In this document: in pieces, positions 1-9,036 of the stretch | Layout of the letters: the number at the start of each line of letters is the position of its first letter | Numbering within the stretch: position 1 is the stretch's first letter | Assembly: GCA_023247255.1 (NCBI GenBank) | Contig: JAHFGV010000018.1 | Span: 1-52,094, forward strand | Direction: 5' to 3' | Length of the DNA stretch: 52,094 nucleotides | From: Candidatus Omnitrophota bacterium | GTDB lineage: Bacteria; Omnitrophota; Gorgyraeia; Aquiviventales; Aquiviventaceae | Position numbers and translations under genes: made by a program | The notes under the pieces: generated by a model | Told to the model about the DNA's origin: nothing | Database searches by the model: none | What the model saw: the letters and a program-made list of their open reading frames with translations, nothing else

Positions 1-141
1 CAGACACAGCCGTGCAATCTGGCGCGTGGACAATCGCAACTGCCTGGCGGCTTCGCGCCATCTGAGCTTGCGCTCCAGCACCTGACGGATGAACCGTAAC
101 CGGTCGATCTCCCGTGTCGTTATGGTCAACAACTCCTTCAT
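1..141 (-). CDS. IS transposase, N-terminal part (cut by window edge)
   Basis: Forty-seven codons are readable before the window ends. The peptide begins MKELLTITTREIDRLR and continues with a helix-turn-helix region (EAARQLRLSTRQIARL). This is the typical start of ISNCY/IS481-like DDE transposases, whose N-terminal HTH binds the element ends. ATG at 141 is preceded by GGAGG about 8 nt upstream. That Shine-Dalgarno lies in a perfect small hairpin at 145-159 (CCTCC/GGAGG arms), which could limit translation, a common feature of IS genes. Whether the transposase is intact cannot be seen. The family call rests on the short HTH segment only. Confidence 0.7.
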   Translation of the reverse strand, partial: MKELLTITTREIDRLRFIRQVLERKLRWREAARQLRLSTRQIARLCL

Positions 142-179
142 GTGTCCCTCCTCTGGAGGGACGTTCTACCAGTTGGACC

Positions 180-223
180 ATGACATTTCTATTGAACGCG
201 ATCATGACATTTTAAAAAACGCG
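180..223. repeat. Paired direct repeats at the end of the IS (probable transposase-binding sites)
   Basis: Two copies of the pattern ATGACATTT-N5/6-AACGCG occur at 180-200 and 204-223, just outside the transposase start. Tandem copies of a short box at the termini are usual for this kind of element. The outer boundary of the IS is therefore probably near 223-230. The stretch 224-299 holds nothing else recognisable. Confidence 0.6.
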
Positions 224-299
224 CGACAGGATTGTCGCAAGCCTTGTGTCGTCTGCGGGTAGGGTTGCTTTTCGACAGGCGGTATGATAAAGTTCTTGC

Positions 300-1175
300 A
301 TGATTCATCCCATCGTCAGGCAAAACAGGCTCAAGGTTTATGTGAGCATGGCCTTGCTTACCTTCCTTTTGGGTCTTGTGGGCACCTTAATCTCTTACGT
401 GTTCCACTGGGGACTCACAGGAACCAGCGTGTTTCTCATCATTTCCGGGATCATCAATTTCATCGCCTTTTATTTTTCAGATCGCCTGATCCTGCGTGTC
501 AGTGGCGCTCAGAGAGTGACTGCTCAGCAGATACCGCAGCTGTTTTCAATAACCCAAGAGCTTTGCCTATCCCATCAGATACCGATGCCTGCCTTGTATC
601 TGGTGAATGAAGACGCGATGAATGCGTTTGCGACAGGGCGAGATCCTGAACATGCGGCGGTCGCTGTCACCAAGGGGCTGTTGGAAAAACTGAAACCCGA
701 AGAGGTGAAAGCGGTCATCGCCCATGAAATTTCTCACATTAAGCATTACGACATGCGACTCATGACGGTCATCTCCATCTTGGCCGGTTGCATCAGCATT
801 CTTGCGGACATCTATTGGCGTGGAAACTTAGCCTCTAAGATTGAGGAAAAAGACCGATCGGGTGTCGTCGCCTGGGTGGGGATTTTGCTTTCTCTGTTCG
901 CTCCTCTAAGCGCGATGCTCATCCAATTGGCGATTTCAAGGAACCGGGAAGGCCTCGCCGATGCCTCCGGCGCTGGGATGACGAATCCTTCTGATCTCAT
1001 TTCTTCCCTCAAGAAAATCAGCATAGATCGCAGACCCCTGGCTGGAGTCAATCGTGCTACAGCCCATCTGTATTTCTCAGATCCTTACAAGATCGCTGGC
1101 TTTCTGGAGAAGCTGTTTTCCACGCATCCACCGCTTGAAGAAAGAATCCGCCAGTTAGAAGCGCTAGGACCATAG
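300..1175 (+). CDS. M48 family membrane metalloprotease, HtpX-like
   Basis: This 291-residue protein is a zinc metalloprotease of the HtpX/M48 group, expected to degrade damaged membrane proteins from the cytoplasmic side. Two N-terminal membrane segments lie at about residues 13-36 and 43-60. The zinc site is HEISH at 142-146, with the third ligand Glu217 in SRNREGLADASG, the usual [SR]RxxExxAD signature. Two further hydrophobic stretches lie between them (about 154-170 and 190-212). The C-terminal THPPLEERIRQLEAL is typical of HtpX. Length fits the family (about 280-300). It sits about 75 bp downstream of the IS end and 33 bp before the next gene on the same strand, so the two may be co-transcribed. 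A second, different M48 protease is encoded at 11048-12202. Confidence 0.92.
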   Translation: MIHPIVRQNRLKVYVSMALLTFLLGLVGTLISYVFHWGLTGTSVFLIISGIINFIAFYFSDRLILRVSGAQRVTAQQIPQLFSITQELCLSHQIPMPALYLVNEDAMNAFATGRDPEHAAVAVTKGLLEKLKPEEVKAVIAHEISHIKHYDMRLMTVISILAGCISILADIYWRGNLASKIEEKDRSGVVAWVGILLSLFAPLSAMLIQLAISRNREGLADASGAGMTNPSDLISSLKKISIDRRPLAGVNRATAHLYFSDPYKIAGFLEKLFSTHPPLEERIRQLEALGP

Positions 1176-1208
1176 AGACAACGCAACTTCTGTCTCCTGC
1201 CAATCGAG

Positions 1209-1820
1209 ATGGCTAATCCACAGTATCCGGAGCCTATTCAAATAGGCGCCAAAGCAACACAGAGTGTTCCTTGCCAGCAGTGTCAGCAGGAAATCCCGGC
1301 AGGTGAGTACTATTCCTATAGAGGGCAACAAGGCCAAGACATCTTCTTGTGCGCCCAATGCCGGGGAAAAGTGGAAAGTGCGCTGGAGCAAGAGACTCGA
1401 AATCCCCATTTGCTGGGTGCCATCCTACTCGGGTCGTTGGGCGGTCTGGCGGCTGGGATAATCTGGTATTTCATCGTAGTCATTACGCATTATGAGATCG
1501 GATATCTTGGAATCGGAGCGGGGTATTTGATGGGGTGGGCTGTTTGCTTGGGTTCGGGCCACAAGCGTGGATTTTCGCTTCAGATTCTAAGCGCAGCCCT
1601 CACGCTTACCACGCTTCTTGCAGCGAAATACTTTACCTTTCTTCATTTCTTGAGGCAATACCTGCTCGAACAAAAGGTTGAAGGCTATGCGGGACAATTC
1701 TTCTTCATCTCTCCTTTCGATCCCAATTTTCTTCGAAACCTCGTCTCCCCGATCGGGCTACTGATCTGGGCTATTTCTCTCTACGTGGCTTTCTCGATCC
1801 CCAAGCCAAGAAGTTTGTAA
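1209..1820 (+). CDS. Membrane protein with N-terminal zinc-ribbon-like motif
   Basis: The product has 203 residues. Its N-terminus carries two CxxC knuckles (Cys22/Cys25 and Cys48/Cys51) spaced as in a zinc ribbon. These are followed by three or four hydrophobic segments (about 68-92, 96-115, 121-145 and 178-197). No family name can be given from sequence alone. The layout (cytoplasmic zinc ribbon plus integral membrane domain) recalls small bacterial DUF proteins of unknown role. It lies 33 bp after the HtpX-like gene and converges on the 1857-2861 gene, with only 36 bp between the stop codons. Confidence 0.75.
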   Translation: MANPQYPEPIQIGAKATQSVPCQQCQQEIPAGEYYSYRGQQGQDIFLCAQCRGKVESALEQETRNPHLLGAILLGSLGGLAAGIIWYFIVVITHYEIGYLGIGAGYLMGWAVCLGSGHKRGFSLQILSAALTLTTLLAAKYFTFLHFLRQYLLEQKVEGYAGQFFFISPFDPNFLRNLVSPIGLLIWAISLYVAFSIPKPRSL

Positions 1821-1856
1821 CGCTTTTCCCTCCGACCCGCGAATTCCTTAAATGAG

Positions 1857-2861
1857 CTAACGGACGCTCAGGGTGTCGATCTGTGGGTCTGGGGCAACGG
1901 AGAAGAATTCGGTGAGGCTTTCAAGCGTACCCGTCCAGGCAGGACCGCGTTGGGGAAGCTGCTCCGAAAGCGCATTGGGGCGCAATCCAATAGCCGCTCC
2001 GGTATCGGAATGGACATACCGGACCTTGAGAGAATATCGGCCAGCAGACAACCGTGGATTCGCTAAGGCAGTGGTCAGCTCCCACGACTTCTCAACAGCC
2101 CCTTGTCCATCCAGATAGACAAAGTCTCCCTGAGTCAATGCCGGCGCTGGGGGCAGATCGCGCAGGCGGTGGTAGCTCACATCATGGGCTGCGTGCGTCC
2201 GTAACTCGACGGCAACGTCCGCTTCCCATAACAAACGGCCATTGACCCAAAGATGCGTATCCAAGGTTCCTGAATAGGGGTGGACGTTTTCAAGACGTAC
2301 CGAGATCCAAATGGGCTCACCCACTTTGTAGCGCGATCTGTCCAGCCTCATCGTCAACCTCAAACCTCTGATAGCCTCGGCCCAATGCTTGGCCTTACGT
2401 TCCTCATCGATGATATAACGATCCTGCGCTTCATCCCACGTCACAAAATCCCCGTTCTCATCAAACCACTTCAACCACCCCTCAGGCTCTGAGAGATTCA
2501 GGCCTGTTTGTTCCTGAAGCTTCTGCACGCCGATCTCCTGCTCATGCAGCAGCGTGGAGCGCAGGAACTCCTGCCAATAAAGCAGCGCATCCCGATAGCC
2601 CCGCATCTTTTCAACCCCATTACGCATTTCCTCACCGGACAACCAATAGGGCATGGGTCCATGGTGGCCAAAGATGGTTACAGAAACGACATCGTTCCTG
2701 GCCTCAAACGATCGGACGTTACCGAGCTTCTCATGGTACCAATACGACCGACCGTCAATGTGTGTACCTTTTCCCTGCACAGCCTCAGTCTCGGCTAGCG
2801 CGGATCCCACCCCCATGCTACTCATCATCAGACTCAACAATAACCAGACGTAACGGATCAT
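1857..2861 (-). CDS. Secreted protein of unknown function, last gene of the macroglobulin operon
   Basis: This is a 334-residue protein with a clear Sec signal peptide (residues 1-23, ending SALA-ET). The mature part has a helical, charged first half (about 70-170) and a beta-rich second half from about 185 (RYKVGEPIWISVRLEN onward) that looks like an Ig-type or proteinase-inhibitor-type beta sandwich. I do not recognise a named family. Its ATG overlaps the stop of the alpha-2-macroglobulin gene by 4 bp (ATGA), so the two are translationally coupled. A partner role for the macroglobulin in the periplasm is a reasonable inference. Confidence 0.75.
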   Translation of the reverse strand: MIRYVWLLLSLMMSSMGVGSALAETEAVQGKGTHIDGRSYWYHEKLGNVRSFEARNDVVSVTIFGHHGPMPYWLSGEEMRNGVEKMRGYRDALLYWQEFLRSTLLHEQEIGVQKLQEQTGLNLSEPEGWLKWFDENGDFVTWDEAQDRYIIDEERKAKHWAEAIRGLRLTMRLDRSRYKVGEPIWISVRLENVHPYSGTLDTHLWVNGRLLWEADVAVELRTHAAHDVSYHRLRDLPPAPALTQGDFVYLDGQGAVEKSWELTTALANPRLSAGRYSLKVRYVHSDTGAAIGLRPNALSEQLPQRGPAWTGTLESLTEFFSVAPDPQIDTLSVR

Positions 2862-5800
2862 TCCCGATCCTCCACCGTAACGTTGATCTCCTCGCCATTG
2901 CAGCGGATCTCAGGAACGTACATGGCATGGCCCATGACCGGCAGGGCGTGAAACGTCCCGGGAACCTCGGCGCGCAGATCGTAGCGGATTTCCCAAACGC
3001 CTTCGGGCAATGTGTCGATGAAGAGGGCGACCTTGCGATCGCGCAATTCCTGATAGACCCAGCGGCTGCGGTCGGTATAGTCGCTCCCCGCTCCCTCCTG
3101 AGGCACTGGAAGAATCGTGAGTCGTTCTTGGTTGAGTCTGGCAGGCTGCTCTGAGGCAGAGCTGCGAGTTTGGCGTCCATGCGACTCAACGGGAGCTTTA
3201 GCATCAGCCCCAAAGCGTCGAGTCACTGCATCGGCTCTGAGTTCTTTCGCATAGAGCGATTCCCCGCTGCGCAGTTCCACCGCCTCGAAGCCTGCAGGCT
3301 TAAGATCCTCAAAGACGAGATACTCATAGTCGTTCTTGGCTTCGATGGTGATGACGGTTTCAACCCTCTCTCCACTGCTAATCGTATCCCCGTCGTTGAG
3401 CGGTTGCTTGTCATAGACGTAGCCTTTAAGCAGCGTCGGACGGCCAACGAGTTTGGTGTATCGGCGACGCACGAAGATCTCATTGCCCGATGGCGTGACT
3501 GGCTCTTCGAGACTGAAGAACGTTGCCTGTGCGGCAAAGTAAAGCGCGCCTTCACCGGATGTTCGACGGATCAGAATTTCATTCGCGCCATCCCGGATAT
3601 ATTGCCTGTCGATTACGAACAGACTAGGCGCACTCAAGGCTTCCGTAGCCGTTACGCGCTGAGTCACGATTGGGTGGCCATTGACTAACATTTCGTAAGT
3701 CAGATCGGGTTTAAGCTCACCGCTTTTACGCAGATAGTCGTTGAGCGCAAGAACGGTGATCGCCGTATCGCGCGTGTTGCTCCATTGCGCGCCGCGCCGA
3801 TTCTTGATGAGCCAATTTGTGACTGGCTCAATCAAAGCGTTATTTGGATCGACGGCCAGCAAAGCGCGCAAGGCAAAGGCCGTGGCCTCAACGCCTCCAT
3901 CCGACCAGCGCCAATAAATGCCATCTTCTCCCCAATGTGCGGTCCCCATCACGGCTTCGTGGGACCCTTGGACACCACGCTGAACGATGGAAATATCCGG
4001 AGAGTCAACTTTCTTGACCCCGTTTTCAAGATTGCGAATAAGAATATCAGCCTTGTCCGCGTAGCCGAAGGGGTGCGCAGAAAGAAGAAGAAGCGCACGG
4101 GTGTAGGCGTTGAGCTTCTCGCGATTGGCCCATAGGTTGTCAAAGGCCTTGGCCTGAAACTCGCCGACGTCTATCCTTCGCGTTGAAGCATGGTAAGTCG
4201 CAAGCGCATGGAGCATCCAGGCCTGCTGATCGTAGGAGTCTTCTTCCTCGACGATCTCTTGATCGAGATAGCGCACACCGCGCTCCAACACGTCGGACCT
4301 GACTACGATGCCAGCCTCACGCGCCAGCGTCAGTCCCCACACGACGTAAGCACTCATGAAGTGGTCGCTCTCGCCTTCCTTCCACCAGCCCCAGCCGCTG
4401 TCGGAATGTTGGAAATCGTAGAGGCGATTGAGCCCTTCCTTGACCATCTTGTTGAGTTTGTGGAGATCCTGTGTGCCATCAGGATGAGTCTTGTCAATAA
4501 ATTCTGGCTCAATACCTCCAAAAAGCTTTTGTTCAATCGCCTGAGGTTTCAATCCCAGATCTTTAAGCGTCTTAGCCGTGATGACCGCTGGCAGAAACCG
4601 GCTCATCGTCTGCTCGGTGCAACCGTAGGGATAGTCGGCAAGGTAAGGCAGCGCATCCAGCATAGTGACGGCAAGGCTCGGCGTGATCTGGACAGTCAGC
4701 GTCGTCGAGTCGCGCTTGCGCTCTTTTGGAATATCCAACCTCACCGTGACTTCATCGCCGCGCATCTTGCCGGACTCGGAGACAAATTTCTCGATGCCAT
4801 GCTCGTAGACAACGTAGGTCTTCTCCATCGCGTCGGTGTATTGTCCACCGATCGCCGTGACCTTAAGTTTGGTAGTCCCTGGTGCTTGAACACCAACCAT
4901 CCAATCCACCCTTGATTCACTATTGGCTGCCACTGAGGTGCGTAGGTCTGAAAGGGCGAAATACTCATCACTGAGCCTCTTGCCATCACGCACCATACCA
5001 ACGATGTGAATCCGTTCACCATCGACTTCTAATGATGGGGTGATCACCAATGTCTGATCGGTATTGTTGTTGATCACTGCTGATACGGTGACGATGTCCC
5101 CGACGACGAAAAACCGCGGAGCCTGCAATCGAACGATGAGCGGCTGTTTCGTGCGCGTGCTCGCTGTCGCGATGCCGAACTGGTTGTGATGCGATGCAAC
5201 GCGGGCTGTAGCTTTCCAAGTCGTCAAGGAGTCCGGGTAAGTTACTTTCACCATCGCCTTGCCCTCGTAATCGGTCACGATATCCGACTGCCAGAAGGCT
5301 GTGGAGCGAAAATCGCTGCGGACTTGAACGACACCTCCCTGTCCTTCAATGGGGTGAGGAGCAAGACTATCTGCTGGTACTCTGGGACTCTCACGTTTCT
5401 CTCTTTCCAACCTCTTGTCCTCTTTAGCCCCTCCCGCTACCTTCTTCTGAGCGTTTGCTAGTTTGAAGGAGCGCGTGGTTGATTCGCCATTGCTATCCTC
5501 AGAAGAACCCGTCTCGCTCAATGTGCGGAAGGTCTCCTCTCTACCCCCACCCAGCCCACCACCGGTTCTCCCCTCGCCCAAGAGGATTTCCCTCTCGTCA
5601 ACCAGCTCTTTATCATTCTCCACCAGTTTGGCGTAGCCCTTCTGCTGAAAGCTGCTCTGAATCTGGACACGCTGCTGGCGTTTGGTTCCGTAGTAAAACT
5701 GCCGAGGATCGCCGGCATAGTCTTGCTGGATGTACGAGACTGATTCATCGACAAGCGCCAGCGCTACTTCTGCGGAAACCGGTTTGCCTTCGTGGTCGCG

Positions 5801-8800
5801 CGTCGTCAGCGTCAAGCTGCCTGAGTCGCGTGGTTGATACTCTTCGCGATCCGAGCTGACTTCGACCTGGAGAAATTGTTGCACCGGCGGCACGATGACT
5901 TCTTTAGTATCCAGGAAGAGCTGCTGATCGCTGACCATCGCTGCGCTGAGAAAACTGTTGGGAACGTGCTGCTCTTCAATGGCAAGCTCCAAGAGCTTCA
6001 CCGTGCCATCGAGATGGATGAGTCGGTAGCTGTGGAGGTCTTCGCCCTCCACGCTGAAGAGGACGTAGCGGTCGTTGGTCGGAACGCTCAACATCACAAA
6101 CGCCTTCTGCCCGACACGGAAGGTGTCTTTATCCAAGATAATCTCAAGACCGCCGTGCCTTAGCCCAAGCTCTGTCGTCGCGTTGGTTGCAACCCAAACC
6201 GTCGTCTCGACTGTGATCGGCGGACGGCCAGGATCCTGACTCGTCCAGACAACTCGGTAGTAGCCCTCACGCTCCGGGCTAAAGTTAAACTCGGCCTTTC
6301 CTTCAGCATCTGTTTTGACTGACTTTGTAAGAATCTCCTCATGTTCATAGCCTTGGAATTTGAGCGCCCAGGATCGCTTTTCGGAAGATGCGGGCGGGGG
6401 TGGGAAGACCGGGTGTTTGGCGCGGAGGAACGTGAGTTCTTCTCCCCTCACTTCCCTGCCTTCAGGGTTCACCCACACCTCGTACCAGAAATCTCGGGTA
6501 ACCTTCATCATACCTTCAACTCGCACGGGTTGATCATTTGCATCGATCGTCTTGATCTCAACCGTAACCTTATCCTGCGGACGATAGAGGTTGTGTTGCG
6601 CTCGGGGATAGACGTAATATCGCTGACGGGTAACACGGACTGTGCCGTTTCCGATAATTTCTCGTCGAGAAGAATCCGTCACGCGAGATTCGATGCGATA
6701 TTCGAAATCCTGCCCGGCATTGCGGGGCGTTTGAAAAGTCAGGCGCACCTTGCCCGCAGCATCTGTCTTAAGTATCTCGCGCTTAACGATCTGGCCATCA
6801 CCACCCCAGTAGCGGTAATGTTGACTAGACGCATCTTCATAGAACCAGGGAAACTCGAGCGGCGGCTGCCAAGAATGATGGAAAGGATTTTGATAAACCA
6901 AAACTTCAGCGGTCGCGTTGGCGACTGGTCCGCCGAAATAGTACTCGGCTTCTATCTCGACTTCAACCTTATCACCCACACGAAAGGCCTTGGGTTTTCC
7001 TCCTTCTTCAGGGGTGTGAACAGCAACCTTGAACTCGGGCAGCTTGTACTCTTCCAGTCGGAACAGCGTCGCCTCACCGATAGCGTTTCGACTATGGCCT
7101 TCTTGAAAATAGAAGTGAACGCGATATTCACCTAGCGGCATGGACTCGCCGAGACCGAGTGATCCCCAAACGCTGCCAAAGGGGTTTAACATCGTCTTTC
7201 CTTCATCCACTTTCGTACCGTGTGGATCATGAACTTCATACTCGATGATCTCGTGGGAAGGTGTCGAGTAGACGGAGCCATTGTAGCGCCTCGCGATGAA
7301 TTTCCACTGCACATCTTCCCCGGGTCGGTAGGCGCTACGGTCAGTGAAAGCGTAGATGCGCCAAGACTCCGTATCGCTGCTGTCTCGGTAGCTAGAGCCT
7401 GTACTGAAGGCCTGTCGATCCTGACTACGCGCGCTAACGAAAATCTCCCGGCTGTTTCCATCCTCTGTCTCTGTGAGATCAAAGAGCGCAAGCCCCTCTG
7501 CATCGGCCTCTTTGACTTGCTCCCGCCAAACCCATTCATAGCTCTTGCCCACTTGGCCGGAGCGGGTGTAGTAGCGCTCCCATAGGCTTACATAGGCTTG
7601 AGGAATAGGAGAACCGTTGAGGGCGTTGCAGACATAGACGAGTGCCTGCTTGCCAGAGGTCTTGAGCACCAGAGTCGCGTCTGTCACGAGGATTAAGTCG
7701 CGTGCTTTCGCCCCTTGCGCTTGCGCTTCCAGAACGTAGGCTCCCATCGGTAAGGGCTTATCCATGCGCAGGGTTTCCTGTCCGGGCCGATAATCACTTT
7801 TATTCTCAACATCCTTCGACCAGGCTTTTAGTTTGTCTCGCCATGGAAGATCGATCTGTGCAAGCCAACTCCCACTGCCGACATCCTTGCCCTGGAATTC
7901 CACAGTGCGTGTCAAATCGACCTTGTAGAGGGAAAAGTCCACGCGTTTGACGTTGCGCCAGCTGAGGTGATACTGGATCTGTGAGTCGGGAAGGAAGATG
8001 TTGGAGACGCTCACGCCCACGATCGGCTTGGTAATCTCCTCAATCCTTTGTTTCGCATCATCGAAATAGCGAGTCTGGCCTTCTCGGTGTTCTGTGATGA
8101 ATCTCTGGAAAAGCTCCAGGGCTTTGACGTAGTCCGGCTCCTGACGCCACTGACCATCTTCAAGTGGGACGGCACGGCCAGAGCTCGTCATCCACTCGGC
8201 ATAGTAGTAGAGGGCGTCGTCATACCAGTCGGTGGTGTTTCCTGCTGAAAGGGCAGCCTCGAATTCTTCAGGCACACGCACGCGCTGATCCCAATCGCCG
8301 CCCTGATACCGAATCGTCATAGCGATAAGGTAGTGCGCATGAGCCTTGTCGTTGTCGGTCTTGGCGATCTTGAGGAGGTTTTCGAGAATTTCTAGAGGAA
8401 TAATGTTGCCGTAGTAGCCGTAATAGTAATAGGGCTCGGCCCAGTGAGGCTTGGCGATGGTCCAGACAATATGCAGATAGCGTTGGCGCGCTAGCTCGAT
8501 ATCCGCTGCCCCAGCCCACCAGTCCAGCGCCTGCTGATAGTAGGGCGAAGCTGTGGACCAGTTCTTGGAATCTCGACGCGCCCACCAGAAATCGCCCAGC
8601 GATTCCTGAACCTCGGCCCAGACTCGGTCATGATCCTCAACACGCTGAATGTCGCGCACCAACGCTTCCAATCGTTGGCGCGCCTGGTCATAGCGGGTGG
8701 AATCGGCTGTTTCCGTCGCCGCCTGCGAGCGCCATAGAGTATCCGCCAACCGGAAATCCACCCACCGTGCTTCGTCCAGTGGAAGCTCCAGGGCATCCGC

Positions 8801-8986
8801 CTGAACATAGCGCTCATGGGCTAAACGGAAAGAGCCTTCGGCGTAATACTGCTCGGCTTCCTCCTTCAGCGTTTCGTAGGATGGGTTGGATGGTTGGGAA
8901 TGCACTCGGTGGACGGGAATGACCAGGCAGAGGAGGGTATAAACTCCACTTAATAAATAAGTTCGAATTCGTGTGGATCTTCCCAT
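2858..8986 (-). CDS. Bacterial alpha-2-macroglobulin, thioester-containing
   Basis: This 2042-residue secreted protein belongs to the bacterial alpha-2-macroglobulin / large extracellular alpha-helical protein family, which traps proteases. A signal peptide (about 1-31, cleavage near VHS-QP) lacks a lipobox, unlike the lipoprotein E. coli YfhM. TPR-like helices follow (about 35-330), then MG domains. A low-complexity, glycine- and basic-residue-rich segment (about 1135-1225) is a good candidate bait region. The thioester motif CTEQ starts at Cys1456 in a YPYGCTEQ context, followed by the alpha/alpha-toroid thioester domain (SDSGWGWW, about 1550). A C-terminal MG/receptor-like domain ends the protein. 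ATG has GGAG 7 nt upstream. It lies 50 bp after the anti-sigma gene and overlaps the next gene by 4 bp. No pbpC is adjacent, although PbpC is the frequent partner in other bacteria. Confidence 0.93.
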   Translation of the reverse strand: MGRSTRIRTYLLSGVYTLLCLVIPVHRVHSQPSNPSYETLKEEAEQYYAEGSFRLAHERYVQADALELPLDEARWVDFRLADTLWRSQAATETADSTRYDQARQRLEALVRDIQRVEDHDRVWAEVQESLGDFWWARRDSKNWSTASPYYQQALDWWAGAADIELARQRYLHIVWTIAKPHWAEPYYYYGYYGNIIPLEILENLLKIAKTDNDKAHAHYLIAMTIRYQGGDWDQRVRVPEEFEAALSAGNTTDWYDDALYYYAEWMTSSGRAVPLEDGQWRQEPDYVKALELFQRFITEHREGQTRYFDDAKQRIEEITKPIVGVSVSNIFLPDSQIQYHLSWRNVKRVDFSLYKVDLTRTVEFQGKDVGSGSWLAQIDLPWRDKLKAWSKDVENKSDYRPGQETLRMDKPLPMGAYVLEAQAQGAKARDLILVTDATLVLKTSGKQALVYVCNALNGSPIPQAYVSLWERYYTRSGQVGKSYEWVWREQVKEADAEGLALFDLTETEDGNSREIFVSARSQDRQAFSTGSSYRDSSDTESWRIYAFTDRSAYRPGEDVQWKFIARRYNGSVYSTPSHEIIEYEVHDPHGTKVDEGKTMLNPFGSVWGSLGLGESMPLGEYRVHFYFQEGHSRNAIGEATLFRLEEYKLPEFKVAVHTPEEGGKPKAFRVGDKVEVEIEAEYYFGGPVANATAEVLVYQNPFHHSWQPPLEFPWFYEDASSQHYRYWGGDGQIVKREILKTDAAGKVRLTFQTPRNAGQDFEYRIESRVTDSSRREIIGNGTVRVTRQRYYVYPRAQHNLYRPQDKVTVEIKTIDANDQPVRVEGMMKVTRDFWYEVWVNPEGREVRGEELTFLRAKHPVFPPPPASSEKRSWALKFQGYEHEEILTKSVKTDAEGKAEFNFSPEREGYYRVVWTSQDPGRPPITVETTVWVATNATTELGLRHGGLEIILDKDTFRVGQKAFVMLSVPTNDRYVLFSVEGEDLHSYRLIHLDGTVKLLELAIEEQHVPNSFLSAAMVSDQQLFLDTKEVIVPPVQQFLQVEVSSDREEYQPRDSGSLTLTTRDHEGKPVSAEVALALVDESVSYIQQDYAGDPRQFYYGTKRQQRVQIQSSFQQKGYAKLVENDKELVDEREILLGEGRTGGGLGGGREETFRTLSETGSSEDSNGESTTRSFKLANAQKKVAGGAKEDKRLEREKRESPRVPADSLAPHPIEGQGGVVQVRSDFRSTAFWQSDIVTDYEGKAMVKVTYPDSLTTWKATARVASHHNQFGIATASTRTKQPLIVRLQAPRFFVVGDIVTVSAVINNNTDQTLVITPSLEVDGERIHIVGMVRDGKRLSDEYFALSDLRTSVAANSESRVDWMVGVQAPGTTKLKVTAIGGQYTDAMEKTYVVYEHGIEKFVSESGKMRGDEVTVRLDIPKERKRDSTTLTVQITPSLAVTMLDALPYLADYPYGCTEQTMSRFLPAVITAKTLKDLGLKPQAIEQKLFGGIEPEFIDKTHPDGTQDLHKLNKMVKEGLNRLYDFQHSDSGWGWWKEGESDHFMSAYVVWGLTLAREAGIVVRSDVLERGVRYLDQEIVEEEDSYDQQAWMLHALATYHASTRRIDVGEFQAKAFDNLWANREKLNAYTRALLLLSAHPFGYADKADILIRNLENGVKKVDSPDISIVQRGVQGSHEAVMGTAHWGEDGIYWRWSDGGVEATAFALRALLAVDPNNALIEPVTNWLIKNRRGAQWSNTRDTAITVLALNDYLRKSGELKPDLTYEMLVNGHPIVTQRVTATEALSAPSLFVIDRQYIRDGANEILIRRTSGEGALYFAAQATFFSLEEPVTPSGNEIFVRRRYTKLVGRPTLLKGYVYDKQPLNDGDTISSGERVETVITIEAKNDYEYLVFEDLKPAGFEAVELRSGESLYAKELRADAVTRRFGADAKAPVESHGRQTRSSASEQPARLNQERLTILPVPQEGAGSDYTDRSRWVYQELRDRKVALFIDTLPEGVWEIRYDLRAEVPGTFHALPVMGHAMYVPEIRCNGEEINVTVEDRE

Positions 8987-9036
8987 CCCGCAGCTCCTAT
9001 TTACTCAATGAGACACCGCTCGCAGAAAAAAGTTCC

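Noticed and set aside
4619-4621. A missing thioester cysteine in the macroglobulin (CTEQ instead of CGEQ)
   Set aside because: C-x-E-Q keeps both thioester residues; Thr at the second place is seen in bacterial members.
6341-7135. A 264-codon open frame on the plus strand inside the macroglobulin gene
   Set aside because: It is antisense to a well-supported gene, with no family resemblance.
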